Assembly: GCA_902590705.1 (NCBI GenBank)
Contig: CACIXU010000002.1
Location: 62,001-126,000, forward strand
DNA from: an uncultured Bacteroidota bacterium
Lineage (GTDB): Bacteria > Bacteroidota > Bacteroidia > Flavobacteriales > Flavobacteriaceae
Length of the DNA: 64,000 nucleotides
Direction of reading: 5' to 3'
Positions 11,538-19,674 of the stretch are shown here, piece after piece; the first letter of the stretch is position 1, and the number at the start of each line of letters is the position of its first letter. The notes under the pieces were generated by a model. The model was not told where the DNA came from. It did no database searches and saw only the letters and a list, made by a program, of their open reading frames with translations. The position numbers and the translations under genes were made by a program.

Positions 11538-13095
11538 ATCTAATTCGAAGTAGTCTTCTATTTTTATCTAGAAACCTGAACTCCAAATAAAGGTAAGCAT
11601 CTCGGGGAACTATACGTACCCACTTTTTGTATTTAATAAGCCAGTTAGCCCGGATGGAAGGGGTTCCGCTGGTTAGATAAGCTGCCAAAAAAGGATGAAT
11701 GTGTAAATACAAATCTTTCTTTTTATGGCTCCTATACTTGACAATCTTGTCAAGTTCTGCGTTGATTTTATCAATTATAACAATCGGCGCCTCTACTTCC
11801 CCATTTTTGTTGGGGTTGGGTTCTCTTGTTTTAATATTCATCTCAGGGCGAACCCTTTGACGTGTGATTTGAATTAATCCAAATCTACTAGGTGGAAGAA
11901 TTTTATGTTTAGTTCTATCACCTTTCATCTCTTCTCGAAGATGTTCAAATAATTTTTTTCGATTTTCGTTTTTATTAAGGTCAATAAAATCTACAACAAT
12001 TATACCTCCTAGATCTCTTAACCTGACTTGTCTAGCAATTTCACTAGCTGCAATTAGATTAACATCCAAGGCAGTTTGCTCTTGAGACCTAGCTTTATTA
12101 GATCTATTACCGCTATTGACATCTATGACATGCAAGGCCTCGGTATGTTCAATTACCAAATAGGCACCTTTTTGCATTGAAACTGTCCTACCAAAAGCGG
12201 TTTTGATTTGTCGTTCGACTCCGAAATAATCGAAAATAGGTCTAGATTTATTTTTAAAATACTTAACGATAGATACTTTATCGGGAGCAATGATCTTCAA
12301 GTAATCCTTAATCTCATTTTGCATTTCAGGATCATCTACATGTATTCCAGTAAAACCATTATCGAAAATATCTCTAAGAATTGATGTAGAACGATTAATT
12401 TCACTCAAAATTTTAGAGGGATAATTATCTACTTTAGTAAATTTCTCACACAAATTCTTCCATCTGCTTAATAGTTGTTGTAAATCCGCATCTAGTTCCT
12501 TGACTTTTTGGTTATTAGCCACAGTTCTTATTATCACTCCAAATCCTTTAGGGCGAATACTTTTTACCAATTTTTTCAAACGGGTTTTTTCAGCATTGCT
12601 CTCAATTTTTTGTGAGATAGAAATGCGATCTGAAAAAGGGATTAAGACCATAAACCTTCCAGCCAAAGACAATTCAGAGCTGACTCTTGGACCTTTAGTT
12701 GAAATAGGTTCTTTGACAATTTGAACAAGTATATTTTGCTGGGGCTTCAAATAGTCTTGAATTGAACCATCTTTAGGAATTTCTTTTTCAAAACGAAAAT
12801 TTTTTAAAGAATAATCTTTCATTTTACCTGAGCTTACCAGTTTAAAAAACTTTAATAAAGAGAGCAAATTAGGACCTAAATCATGATAATGTAAAAAACC
12901 ATCTTTTTCATGACCTACATTAATAAATGCAGCATTTAGTCCTGATACAGGTTTTCTGATTTTGGCTACATAAATGTCACCCACAGAGAACTTGTTACTG
13001 TCTACTTCTTTATTTAGCTCAATTAATTTTCCATCCTTGAGCAGTGCAAAATCAACGGCAGAGGAATTCGATCGTATAATCAATTCTTTATTCAC
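11536..13095 (-). CDS. rng: ribonuclease G / E family endoribonuclease
   Basis: A 519-residue RNase E/G family endoribonuclease, taking part in rRNA maturation and mRNA turnover in the cytoplasm. The N-terminal S1-like domain carries GDIYVAKIRKPVSGLNAAFINVG near residues 42-64. The catalytic DNase I-like domain shows the metal-binding aspartates in VIDVNSGNR (about 324) and VVDFIDL (about 368). No long RNase E C-terminal scaffold is present, so it is RNase G-like. It follows HU and a 29-residue basic protein on the same strand, an arrangement I recall from other flavobacteria. Confidence 0.93.
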   Translation of the reverse strand: MNKELIIRSNSSAVDFALLKDGKLIELNKEVDSNKFSVGDIYVAKIRKPVSGLNAAFINVGHEKDGFLHYHDLGPNLLSLLKFFKLVSSGKMKDYSLKNFRFEKEIPKDGSIQDYLKPQQNILVQIVKEPISTKGPRVSSELSLAGRFMVLIPFSDRISISQKIESNAEKTRLKKLVKSIRPKGFGVIIRTVANNQKVKELDADLQQLLSRWKNLCEKFTKVDNYPSKILSEINRSTSILRDIFDNGFTGIHVDDPEMQNEIKDYLKIIAPDKVSIVKYFKNKSRPIFDYFGVERQIKTAFGRTVSMQKGAYLVIEHTEALHVIDVNSGNRSNKARSQEQTALDVNLIAASEIARQVRLRDLGGIIVVDFIDLNKNENRKKLFEHLREEMKGDRTKHKILPPSRFGLIQITRQRVRPEMNIKTREPNPNKNGEVEAPIVIIDKINAELDKIVKYRSHKKKDLYLHIHPFLAAYLTSGTPSIRANWLIKYKKWVRIVPRDAYLYLEFRFLDKNRRLLRIR

Positions 13096-13236
13096 TCTGA
13101 TTAATTTTAGTAACTACAACCCAATGGTTTGTAGTTGTTAAACAATAAATATTCAGGTTTTTCCTGATGATATTACATATCTGTAATATCAAATTTCAAT
13201 GAACTTTGGATATGTTTTTGAGTGTATTTCCATGCA

Positions 13237-13326
13237 CTATTTTTTCTTGTGGCGGTTTGCTCTTCTACGCTTTTTTCGTTTGTGCGTGGCTACCTTATGC
13301 CGTTTCCTTTTTTTACCACTAGGCAT
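13237..13326 (-). CDS. 29-residue Lys/Arg-rich conserved small protein
   Basis: A complete ATG-to-TAG frame of 29 codons lies between HU and rng on the same strand. It begins MPSGKKRKRHKVATHKRK and continues with KRRRANRHKKK; about 60 percent of residues are Lys or Arg, with no acidic residue. A start without other frames, the operon position and a composition quite unlike chance AT-rich frames support a real gene. I recall nearly the same short protein from other flavobacterial genomes in this place. The composition suggests RNA or ribosome binding; function is otherwise unknown. Confidence 0.85.
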   Translation of the reverse strand: MPSGKKRKRHKVATHKRKKRRRANRHKKK

Positions 13327-13359
13327 AGTTAAATTTAAATTTGTTTTTGTAAATAATTT

Positions 13360-13650
13360 TTATGCAACTTCAACTTTTGATTTGACACCATTAACAAACA
13401 CCTTAGCAGGCTTAAAGGCCGGTATGTTGTGTGCAGGGATTTTAACAGCTACATTTTTTGAAATATTTCTTCCAGTTTTTTCTGCGCGGGTTTTAATAAT
13501 AAAACTTCCAAACCCACGAAGGTATACATTTTCTCCATTTTCCAAAGAATCTTTAATTTCATGCATGAACTTCTCAACAGTAGCCTGGACGTCTATTTTG
13601 TCAATCCCCAACTGATCAGATATATTGCTTACAATATCAGCTTTTGTCAT
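13360..13650 (-). CDS. HU/IHF family DNA-binding protein
   Basis: A 96-residue nucleoid-associated protein that binds and bends DNA as a dimer. It shows the full family layout: N-terminal helices (MTKADIVSNISDQLGI), the core VYLRGFGSFIIKTRAEKTGRN near residues 42-64 and the beta-arm with the conserved Pro in VKIPAHNIPAFKPAK near 70-82. A -7 box lies 41 bases upstream. The 29-residue basic protein and rng follow on the same strand and may be co-transcribed. Confidence 0.95.
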   Translation of the reverse strand: MTKADIVSNISDQLGIDKIDVQATVEKFMHEIKDSLENGENVYLRGFGSFIIKTRAEKTGRNISKNVAVKIPAHNIPAFKPAKVFVNGVKSKVEVA

Positions 13651-13690
13651 ATTTAAATAGTTTCTATTAATGTTAACCTATTAAGGCTTG

Positions 13691-13698
13691 CAAATATA
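13691..13698 (-). promoter_or_regulatory. -7 box of the HU promoter
   Basis: On the minus strand TATATTTG is a perfect TAnnTTTG, 41 bases before the HU start. Together with the box at 13735 it makes the HU-mutY gap a divergent promoter region. No clear -33 TTG. Confidence 0.45.
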
Positions 13699-13734
13699 AA
13701 AATTAAAATGATAATTCATTAAGACTTACCTTTT

Positions 13735-13742
13735 TATATTTG
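13735..13742 (+). promoter_or_regulatory. -7 box of the mutY promoter
   Basis: TATATTTG matches TAnnTTTG exactly and lies 36 bases before the mutY ATG. No clear -33 TTG. Confidence 0.45.
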
Positions 13743-13777
13743 TTTCATGATTATGCATTAAGTATTGATTTTTCTAT

Positions 13778-14821
13778 ATGATTTTTCATAAAAAGTTGTT
13801 GGAATGGTTCCTCGATCACCGTCGCCCATTTCCATGGCGAGAGAATAATAACCCATATAATGTATGGCTATCAGAGATTATTTTGCAGCAGACTAGGGCT
13901 AATCAAGGATTACCTTACTATCAAAGATTTGTAAATACTTATCCCAAAATAGATTATTTGGCTAAGGCTGAACAAGAAGATATTTTAAAACTTTGGGAGG
14001 GGTTGGGATATTATTCAAGAGCTATAAACCTTCATTCTACAGCCAAACAAATTGTGAAAGATTATGAAGGGAGGTTCCCTAGAGATTTTGAAGAAATTAA
14101 AAAACTTAAGGGAATTGGAGATTACACTGCTAGTGCAATTGTATCAATTTGTTTTGGACAAAAACAGGCTGTTGTTGATGGAAACGTGTATAGAGTTCTT
14201 TCAAGGATCTTTGGGATTTATACTCCAATCAATAATTACAATGCTCACAAAATTTTCAAAAAAAAATCGAAAGACTTAATGCAAAATGCACCACCTGGTG
14301 AATATAATCAAGCACTGATGGAATTTGGGGCCTTACAATGTGTCCCCAAACCTAGGTGTGAGGATTGTATTTTCATTAAGAATTGTATTGCATTTCAACA
14401 GGATAAAGTAAGCTTGCTGCCAATCAAGTCAAAAAAAACAAATGTTAAATTAAGGTTCTTTAATTATATAGTTATAATCGATGAGCAGAATAATACTGTT
14501 CTAGAAAAACGAACGTCAAAGGGTATATGGAGAAATCTATATCAATTTCCACTTATTGAACAATTTAATGGACTAGAAAGGTTGAAAGAATCATCATTAA
14601 AAAAAATATTGAATAATTACAATATTGATAAATATTATTTGTTTGAAAAGTGGAATGATAAGCCAATCATTCATAAGTTAACTCATCAACATTTGAAAAT
14701 CGATTTTTGGATTTTAAAGACTTCAAATAGTGAAAAATTAAATATTGAATGGTCAAAAATAGATAGTTATCCCATGCCTAAAGTCCTTCAAAACTTTAAA
14801 GTAAATTTTTTTATTAACTGA
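13778..14821 (+). CDS. mutY: A/G-specific adenine glycosylase MutY
   Basis: DNA repair glycosylase of 347 residues that removes adenine opposite 8-oxoguanine. It has the helix-hairpin-helix core (LKGIGDYTASAI near 109-120), the catalytic Glu in SEIILQQT near residue 32, and the catalytic Asp in VDGNVYRV near 132. The iron-sulfur cysteines follow (GALQCVPKPRCEDC...C, about 185-207), then a C-terminal Nudix-like domain that recognises 8-oxoG (LRFFNYIVIID, WRNLYQFPLIE). The cysteine spacing is C-X5-C-X2-C-X5-C, one residue shorter in the first gap than the usual C-X6-C. It is followed by ssb, gldE and gldD, the common flavobacterial order. Confidence 0.95.
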   Translation: MIFHKKLLEWFLDHRRPFPWRENNNPYNVWLSEIILQQTRANQGLPYYQRFVNTYPKIDYLAKAEQEDILKLWEGLGYYSRAINLHSTAKQIVKDYEGRFPRDFEEIKKLKGIGDYTASAIVSICFGQKQAVVDGNVYRVLSRIFGIYTPINNYNAHKIFKKKSKDLMQNAPPGEYNQALMEFGALQCVPKPRCEDCIFIKNCIAFQQDKVSLLPIKSKKTNVKLRFFNYIVIIDEQNNTVLEKRTSKGIWRNLYQFPLIEQFNGLERLKESSLKKILNNYNIDKYYLFEKWNDKPIIHKLTHQHLKIDFWILKTSNSEKLNIEWSKIDSYPMPKVLQNFKVNFFIN

Positions 14822-14832
14822 TTGTGATTCAT

Positions 14833-14840
14833 TACATTTG
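14833..14840 (+). promoter_or_regulatory. -7 box of the ssb promoter
   Basis: TACATTTG matches TAnnTTTG exactly, in the 43-base mutY-ssb gap and 25 bases before the ssb ATG. It suggests ssb-gldE-gldD can be transcribed separately from mutY. No clear -33 TTG. Confidence 0.4.
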
Positions 14841-14864
14841 AGTAGGTAAATAAAAGTTTTTTTC

Positions 14865-15287
14865 ATGAATGGAACTTTAAATAAAGTTATGTTAATTGGT
14901 CACCTAGGTGATGACGTTAAAATCCACTTTTTCGATGGAGGCGGTTGCGTAGGAAGGTTCCCTATTGCCACTAATGAAGTTTATACAAATAAAACTTCAG
15001 GTGAAAAAGTAACTAACACTGACTGGCACAATGTAGTATTGAGAAATAAAGCTGCTGAAATTTGTGAAAAATACCTTAGTAAAGGAGACAAAATTTATAT
15101 TGAGGGAAGACTGAAAACAAGAAAATGGCAAGATCAGGATAATAAAGATCGATATACCACAGAGATCAACGTTGATGAATTCACCTTCCTTAGTACCAAA
15201 AAAAATCAATTGGATGGAGTCCAGCCGACTAATATTAACCCTCCTGCTGGGGAAGTTAACCCTTCAGAGGACGACCTTCCATTTTAA
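14865..15287 (+). CDS. ssb: single-stranded DNA-binding protein
   Basis: A 140-residue SSB with one OB-fold (about 1-110: NKVMLIGHLGDDVKI, DWHNVVLRNKAAEICEKYLSKGDKIYIEGRLKTRKW) and a short disordered tail ending in the acidic DDLPF tip that recruits partner proteins in replication and repair. Start at the ATG at 14865. It lies 43 bases after mutY and 16 bases before gldE. Confidence 0.96.
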   Translation: MNGTLNKVMLIGHLGDDVKIHFFDGGGCVGRFPIATNEVYTNKTSGEKVTNTDWHNVVLRNKAAEICEKYLSKGDKIYIEGRLKTRKWQDQDNKDRYTTEINVDEFTFLSTKKNQLDGVQPTNINPPAGEVNPSEDDLPF

Positions 15288-15303
15288 TTAAAGCAAAAAT
15301 TAA

Positions 15304-16620
15304 TTGGACCCTGACTCCGCAAGCTTATTTTTTATTTTATTTGAATTGCAAGGGTCATTGTTGATTCAATTAATTTCACTATTTATTTTATTAATTGCAT
15401 CTGGACTAATTTCTGGAGCTGAGGTAGCTTTTTTTTCTTTAACTAAAGAACATCTAGAATCTGAGGAAGAGCAATCTTCAAGACAAATGGAACTAACTAA
15501 AAAATTACTAAATGAACCTAAAAGATTATTAGCAACGATATTAATAACAAACAATTTTATAAATATTGCAATTGTTTTATTATTTGCACTTATAGGGGAG
15601 ATATTGTTTAGTCCAATTGGCAATCCATTAATCGTTTTATTTATAGAGATTGGATTGATCACTTTTCTGATTTTGTTTTTTGGAGAGATTTTACCAAAGG
15701 TTTATGCTAATAGAAATGCTGTAAAATTTTCTAAAACCATGGCTACTCCTATTTACTTAATTGATCATTATATATTGTTTTTTTTGACATTACCAATGAG
15801 TAGAATTACTCGCTTAATGGAGTCTAGATTGGCACAGAAAAATAATGAATTTTCTATAGATAAATTGTCTCAAGCATTTGAACTTACTGCAGATGATGAA
15901 ACTACAAAGGAGGAGCAGAAAATACTTAAAGGGATAGTAAATTTTGGAAATATAGACACAAAACAGGTCATGTGTCCTCGTATAGATTTATTTGCTCTAT
16001 CTCAGGAGATGGATTTGGAAACTATTACAAAACTAATACTTGAAAAGGGATTTTCTAGGGTGCCTGTTTACGAGGAAAGTATCGACAAAGTAATTGGAAT
16101 TTTATATACTAAAGACCTTTTACCATATTTAGATCAACCAAATTTTAAATGGCAAAAACTCGTAAAACCTCCATTTTATGTTCCTGAAAATAAGAAATTG
16201 GATGACCTTTTAAAAGAATTCCAGCATAAGAAAATTCACTTGGCTATCGTTGTAGACGAATATGGAGGAACTTCTGGTATAATTACTCTAGAAGACGTTA
16301 TAGAGGAAATAGTTGGCGATATCAGTGATGAGTTTGATGATGAGGAATTAATTTATTCAAAACTGGATAACAATACTTATGTTTTTGATGCCAAAATTAA
16401 TTTGAAAGACTTTTATAAGGTAATTGAAATAGATGAAGACGAATTTTTTGAAAAAGCTAAAGGAGAATCAGAGTCACTTGCTGGGTTTATTCTTGAATTG
16501 GCTCAAGCTCTACCTAAAATGGGTCAGGTAATATCATTTAATTCATACCAATTTGTTGTAGAATCGGTTGACAGGAAAAGGATCAAAAGAGTTAAGGTAA
16601 TTTTACCCAAAAAAGTATGA
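15304..16620 (+). CDS. gldE: gliding motility-associated protein GldE (CNNM/CBS domain membrane protein)
   Basis: A 438-residue inner-membrane protein of the CNNM/hemolysin C-like family. N-terminal CNNM transmembrane segments cover about residues 1-190 (LISGAEVAFFSL near 37, FFGEILPKVYANRNA near 122). Paired CBS domains lie at about 205-335 (VMCPRIDLF, FSRVPVYEES, VDEYGGTSGIITLEDVIEEIVGDI) and a CorC_HlyC domain at the end. In Flavobacterium, GldE is linked to gliding and type IX secretion and functions with GldD. The start is TTG at 15304, 16 bases after ssb. It overlaps gldD by four bases (ATGA). Confidence 0.92.
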   Translation: MDPDSASLFFILFELQGSLLIQLISLFILLIASGLISGAEVAFFSLTKEHLESEEEQSSRQMELTKKLLNEPKRLLATILITNNFINIAIVLLFALIGEILFSPIGNPLIVLFIEIGLITFLILFFGEILPKVYANRNAVKFSKTMATPIYLIDHYILFFLTLPMSRITRLMESRLAQKNNEFSIDKLSQAFELTADDETTKEEQKILKGIVNFGNIDTKQVMCPRIDLFALSQEMDLETITKLILEKGFSRVPVYEESIDKVIGILYTKDLLPYLDQPNFKWQKLVKPPFYVPENKKLDDLLKEFQHKKIHLAIVVDEYGGTSGIITLEDVIEEIVGDISDEFDDEELIYSKLDNNTYVFDAKINLKDFYKVIEIDEDEFFEKAKGESESLAGFILELAQALPKMGQVISFNSYQFVVESVDRKRIKRVKVILPKKV

Positions 16621-17183
16621 TTAGATATTTTAAGGGTATACGGTTTTTAGGATTTGTGACTCTTTTTTTAGAGGCCTGTAATGGTTATGTTCAGCCCAAG
16701 CCAATTGGTATGTTGAGATTAGAATATCCCCCTCCAACATATAAAAAAATATTAGACATTTATCCTTTTGACTTTGAAATTAATCAGAATGCTCAATTAA
16801 AAAAATCAGCGAAAATTGCACCGGATATTTATTATCCTGATATGAAAGCTACCTTATACTTATCTTATGTGAAAATTGAAAATAATATTGACTCATTGTT
16901 AAATGATGCATATAAATTACCAATAAAGCATATGATTAAAGCAGAAGAAATCCCAGAGAAGGTTTTTATTTCAAAAGAGCATAAGGTATACGGAACTTTA
17001 TTTTCTGTAGTTGGAAACGCTGCATCTCAGCTGCAATTCTTCCTTACTGATTCTACTAGAAGTTTTTTGGTCGGTTCTTTGTATTTCTATTCAAGACCAT
17101 ATTATGATTCGATAATGCCAGCTGCAAAATATATAGAAAGAGACGTAGTTCAGCTAATTGAGACCCTTAGGTGGAAAAATTAA
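16617..17183 (+). CDS. gldD: gliding motility lipoprotein GldD
   Basis: A 188-residue lipoprotein required for gliding motility in Flavobacterium johnsoniae. A hydrophobic N-terminus ends at Cys21 (FLEACNGY; the Glu at -2 is unusual). The family segment QPKPIGMLRLEYPPPTYK follows directly, and LQFFLTDSTRSFLVGSLYF lies in the C-terminal part. It is coupled to gldE by an ATGA overlap and converges on the next gene with a four-base tail overlap. The rest of the gld/type IX genes are elsewhere. Confidence 0.93.
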   Translation: MIRYFKGIRFLGFVTLFLEACNGYVQPKPIGMLRLEYPPPTYKKILDIYPFDFEINQNAQLKKSAKIAPDIYYPDMKATLYLSYVKIENNIDSLLNDAYKLPIKHMIKAEEIPEKVFISKEHKVYGTLFSVVGNAASQLQFFLTDSTRSFLVGSLYFYSRPYYDSIMPAAKYIERDVVQLIETLRWKN

Positions 17184-17548
17184 TCGATTAATTCCAAATC
17201 AGTGACCAAGTAATCACTACCTGTATTTAGCACAACTTGGGTTATATCACTTGTAGTTAATTGGTTGGCATCATAAGTCAAAATGGCTTCCTTACTTTCG
17301 AAATCCACTTTAGCAAGTTTTATCCAATTAGTTTTATTGAGATTTTTTTCAATCAATGCTGCACAACCGACTGCACAGATCATACCCTCAATATTCATTT
17401 TAATTTGTTTGGGGGATTTAAAAGCCACTTTAACATCAGAATCTGAATAATTTACCAAGTTCTTAGTTGAAGACTGATTGTTTCTACATCCAGTATAAGT
17501 TGTAGTCAAAATAGCAATTACAACTATGCTGTATATTATATTTTTCAT
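17180..17548 (-). CDS. lipoprotein with heavy-metal-associated (HMA-like) domain
   Basis: A 122-residue protein starting at the ATG at 17546-17548; a longer frame upstream adds only ten residues and breaks the signal peptide. A lipoprotein signal ends at Cys21 (TYTGC). Residues about 50-120 form a ferredoxin-like HMA fold (IKMNIEGMICAVGCAALIEKNL), where the metal motif is CAVGC (C-X3-C) instead of the canonical C-X2-C. The spacing is seen in other Bacteroidota proteins as I recall. It probably sits in the periplasm and may bind copper or another soft metal. It follows the M16 protease genes by 48 bases. Confidence 0.75.
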   Translation of the reverse strand: MKNIIYSIVVIAILTTTYTGCRNNQSSTKNLVNYSDSDVKVAFKSPKQIKMNIEGMICAVGCAALIEKNLNKTNWIKLAKVDFESKEAILTYDANQLTTSDITQVVLNTGSDYLVTDLELID

Positions 17549-17596
17549 TGTGTAAAGATAAAAAAAGGATCCCTTCAAAATAATTTTACTTTAACA

Positions 17597-19672
17597 TTAT
17601 TCAAATTCATCTTCTGATAATTGTTCATTGAGGCTGATAGAAGTCACTTTGAAATTTATTTTTTGTGAGCCCATATTTTGAGAAATTTTTTTGGGGAAAA
17701 GAATACCTTCTACAGATTGATAATCACTATAAATTTTTGTAATATTAATTAACTTACCTTGCATTTCTGAACTTTGAACCTCCTGAATTTTATGATAATC
17801 AGAGGTGGCGTAATATACTTTTTTATTGTTTGACCATATAATTTCATAGGCATCCTCACCGTTCAAGCTAACAATACCACTAAGTTTAATCTCATCTGGA
17901 TCTACTTTTAATTCAGGAAAAATTATTGCGTCCTTAATAGATTCCTCTAATTCTTTTCCCTTCATTTCTGTTTTTTTACCGCGAGTTTCATTGTAGCCTT
18001 TATTTTGGTTTAAAACTGTTTTTTGCATGATGTTTCCCATCATACTTACCTCAGTTAAAAGTTGATTTTTATTTGTTTGTTTAGTTAAAATTTTAATGTT
18101 CATTCCTTGCATGCTTGCATCAAGTAAAGTGATTTTAGTTTTCACACCTTCAAGCTTTTTTTTACCCCCAACGGCTTTAATATAATTATTTATAACTGAC
18201 TGAGCTGATGTTCCCTCGGGGGCTTTTGGCTTATAAAATACAGGGCGGTCTGAAACGTTCCCATATTTGTCAAAATAACCTACGCTTAATTTTCTTCCTT
18301 CAAATTCAATTTCTTCTAATTTTTTTAAAACATCACTCCCTTTTCCAGTTACGATCACTCTCAAATTATTGGGATTCAAATATTTTTTTGAAACACGGCT
18401 AATGTCCTCTTTATTTACTTTTTCAATATTTTTTAATAAGTCATTATAAAAATTTTCGGAAAGTTTTTCTGTCTTTATATTATAAGCAAAATTAGCTATG
18501 TTAGATGGCTGTTCCATAGATCTGATTAAAGAACCAGCGTATTTTTTTTTAACTAAACTAAGCTCATCATTACTCACAAGCTCATTAGACATCCTACGAA
18601 TTTCATAAAGTAACTCCACAACTGAACTATCAGTAACAGCATTTCTTACACTTGCATAGGCTCTAAATCTTGAATTAGTTTTATGATTAAAGGAATAACG
18701 AGAATAAGAGCCATAAGTATAACCCTTATCCTCCCTTAGGTTTAAAAAAAGGCGAGCCTCGGCTCCTCCACCTAATATTTGATTAGCTATCAAAAGTGGA
18801 TAATAATCTGGATTATTTTTATCAATTTCTGCAACTGATAAAACGGAAATTTCAGATTGAACTGCATTTGGCATTTCAACAAAAGAAATTGCTGTCTTAT
18901 CTAAATTTTTGGGGGTTTCAAATATTGATTTGGTAATTTTTCCTTTTTTCCATTTCCCAAAATACTGTTGAGTTAATTTTTTTGCAATATTAAAATCGAT
19001 ATCCCCTACTATAATGACATAAGCATTTTGAGGATAGAATCGTTTTAAATATAATTCTTCAATATCTGAAATTTTTATTTTATTCACACTTGCCTCTGAA
19101 GCATATTCTCCGTAGGGGTGATTCTTTCCATATGATAGTAGATTTTCTACTCTTCGAGCTACTGTTTTGACATCTTTTTCACTTGCTTTAATACCCTCTA
19201 AAATTTTATTTTTTTCTTTTTCAAATTCCCCTGGTAAAAAGTTTGGATTTAAAAGCGCATCAGCCATCATTTCAAACACACGAGGAAAATAGCGACTCAG
19301 TGATCCAGCACTGGCAGATGATGAACTAAAATTTAAGCTTGCACCCATAAAGTCTATTTCTTCCTCAAAATCGTCTTTTAGGATATTTATGGAGCCTTTC
19401 CCTAACATTATCCCCAATAGTGATTGAACTCCCGTTTTGTCTTTTGCCAGGTAAAGCGGGTTGTCAACTTTTAAACTAACAGAAACTCTTGGAAGCTTGT
19501 GGTTTTCAACAACTATTAAATTAACTCCATTTTCAAATTGATATTCTTTAGGTACCCCAAAGTTAATTTCAGGAGCTGGAGCAGGTTTCGGCTGTAAAGA
19601 TCTGTCTACTTGGCCAAGGATAACTAAATTACTCAAGAGGGTAATGCTTAAAAGCAGTTTAAAAGTGCTCAT
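17597..19672 (-). CDS. M16-family protein, non-catalytic partner with C-terminal extension
   Basis: A 691-residue secreted M16 (insulinase/pitrilysin-like) protein with a signal peptide. At the position of the zinc motif it reads GVQSLLGIMLGKG, so HXXEH is absent and it cannot be a zinc peptidase alone. It keeps the R/Y substrate-binding elements (EARLFLNLREDKGYTYGSYSRY, near residue 316) typical of the partner subunit of a clam-shell heterodimer. Residues about 500-691 add a beta-rich region resembling outer-membrane-lipoprotein-type sorting domains. It begins two bases after the catalytic subunit gene, which is expected to be its partner in the periplasm. Confidence 0.88.
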   Translation of the reverse strand: MSTFKLLLSITLLSNLVILGQVDRSLQPKPAPAPEINFGVPKEYQFENGVNLIVVENHKLPRVSVSLKVDNPLYLAKDKTGVQSLLGIMLGKGSINILKDDFEEEIDFMGASLNFSSSSASAGSLSRYFPRVFEMMADALLNPNFLPGEFEKEKNKILEGIKASEKDVKTVARRVENLLSYGKNHPYGEYASEASVNKIKISDIEELYLKRFYPQNAYVIIVGDIDFNIAKKLTQQYFGKWKKGKITKSIFETPKNLDKTAISFVEMPNAVQSEISVLSVAEIDKNNPDYYPLLIANQILGGGAEARLFLNLREDKGYTYGSYSRYSFNHKTNSRFRAYASVRNAVTDSSVVELLYEIRRMSNELVSNDELSLVKKKYAGSLIRSMEQPSNIANFAYNIKTEKLSENFYNDLLKNIEKVNKEDISRVSKKYLNPNNLRVIVTGKGSDVLKKLEEIEFEGRKLSVGYFDKYGNVSDRPVFYKPKAPEGTSAQSVINNYIKAVGGKKKLEGVKTKITLLDASMQGMNIKILTKQTNKNQLLTEVSMMGNIMQKTVLNQNKGYNETRGKKTEMKGKELEESIKDAIIFPELKVDPDEIKLSGIVSLNGEDAYEIIWSNNKKVYYATSDYHKIQEVQSSEMQGKLINITKIYSDYQSVEGILFPKKISQNMGSQKINFKVTSISLNEQLSEDEFE

Positions 19673-19674
19673 TA

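Noticed and set aside
13199-13615. Plus-strand 138-codon frame opposite HU and the 29-residue gene
   Set aside because: It runs antisense across two strongly supported genes, has a Cys/Phe-rich composition typical of a shadow frame and no promoter.
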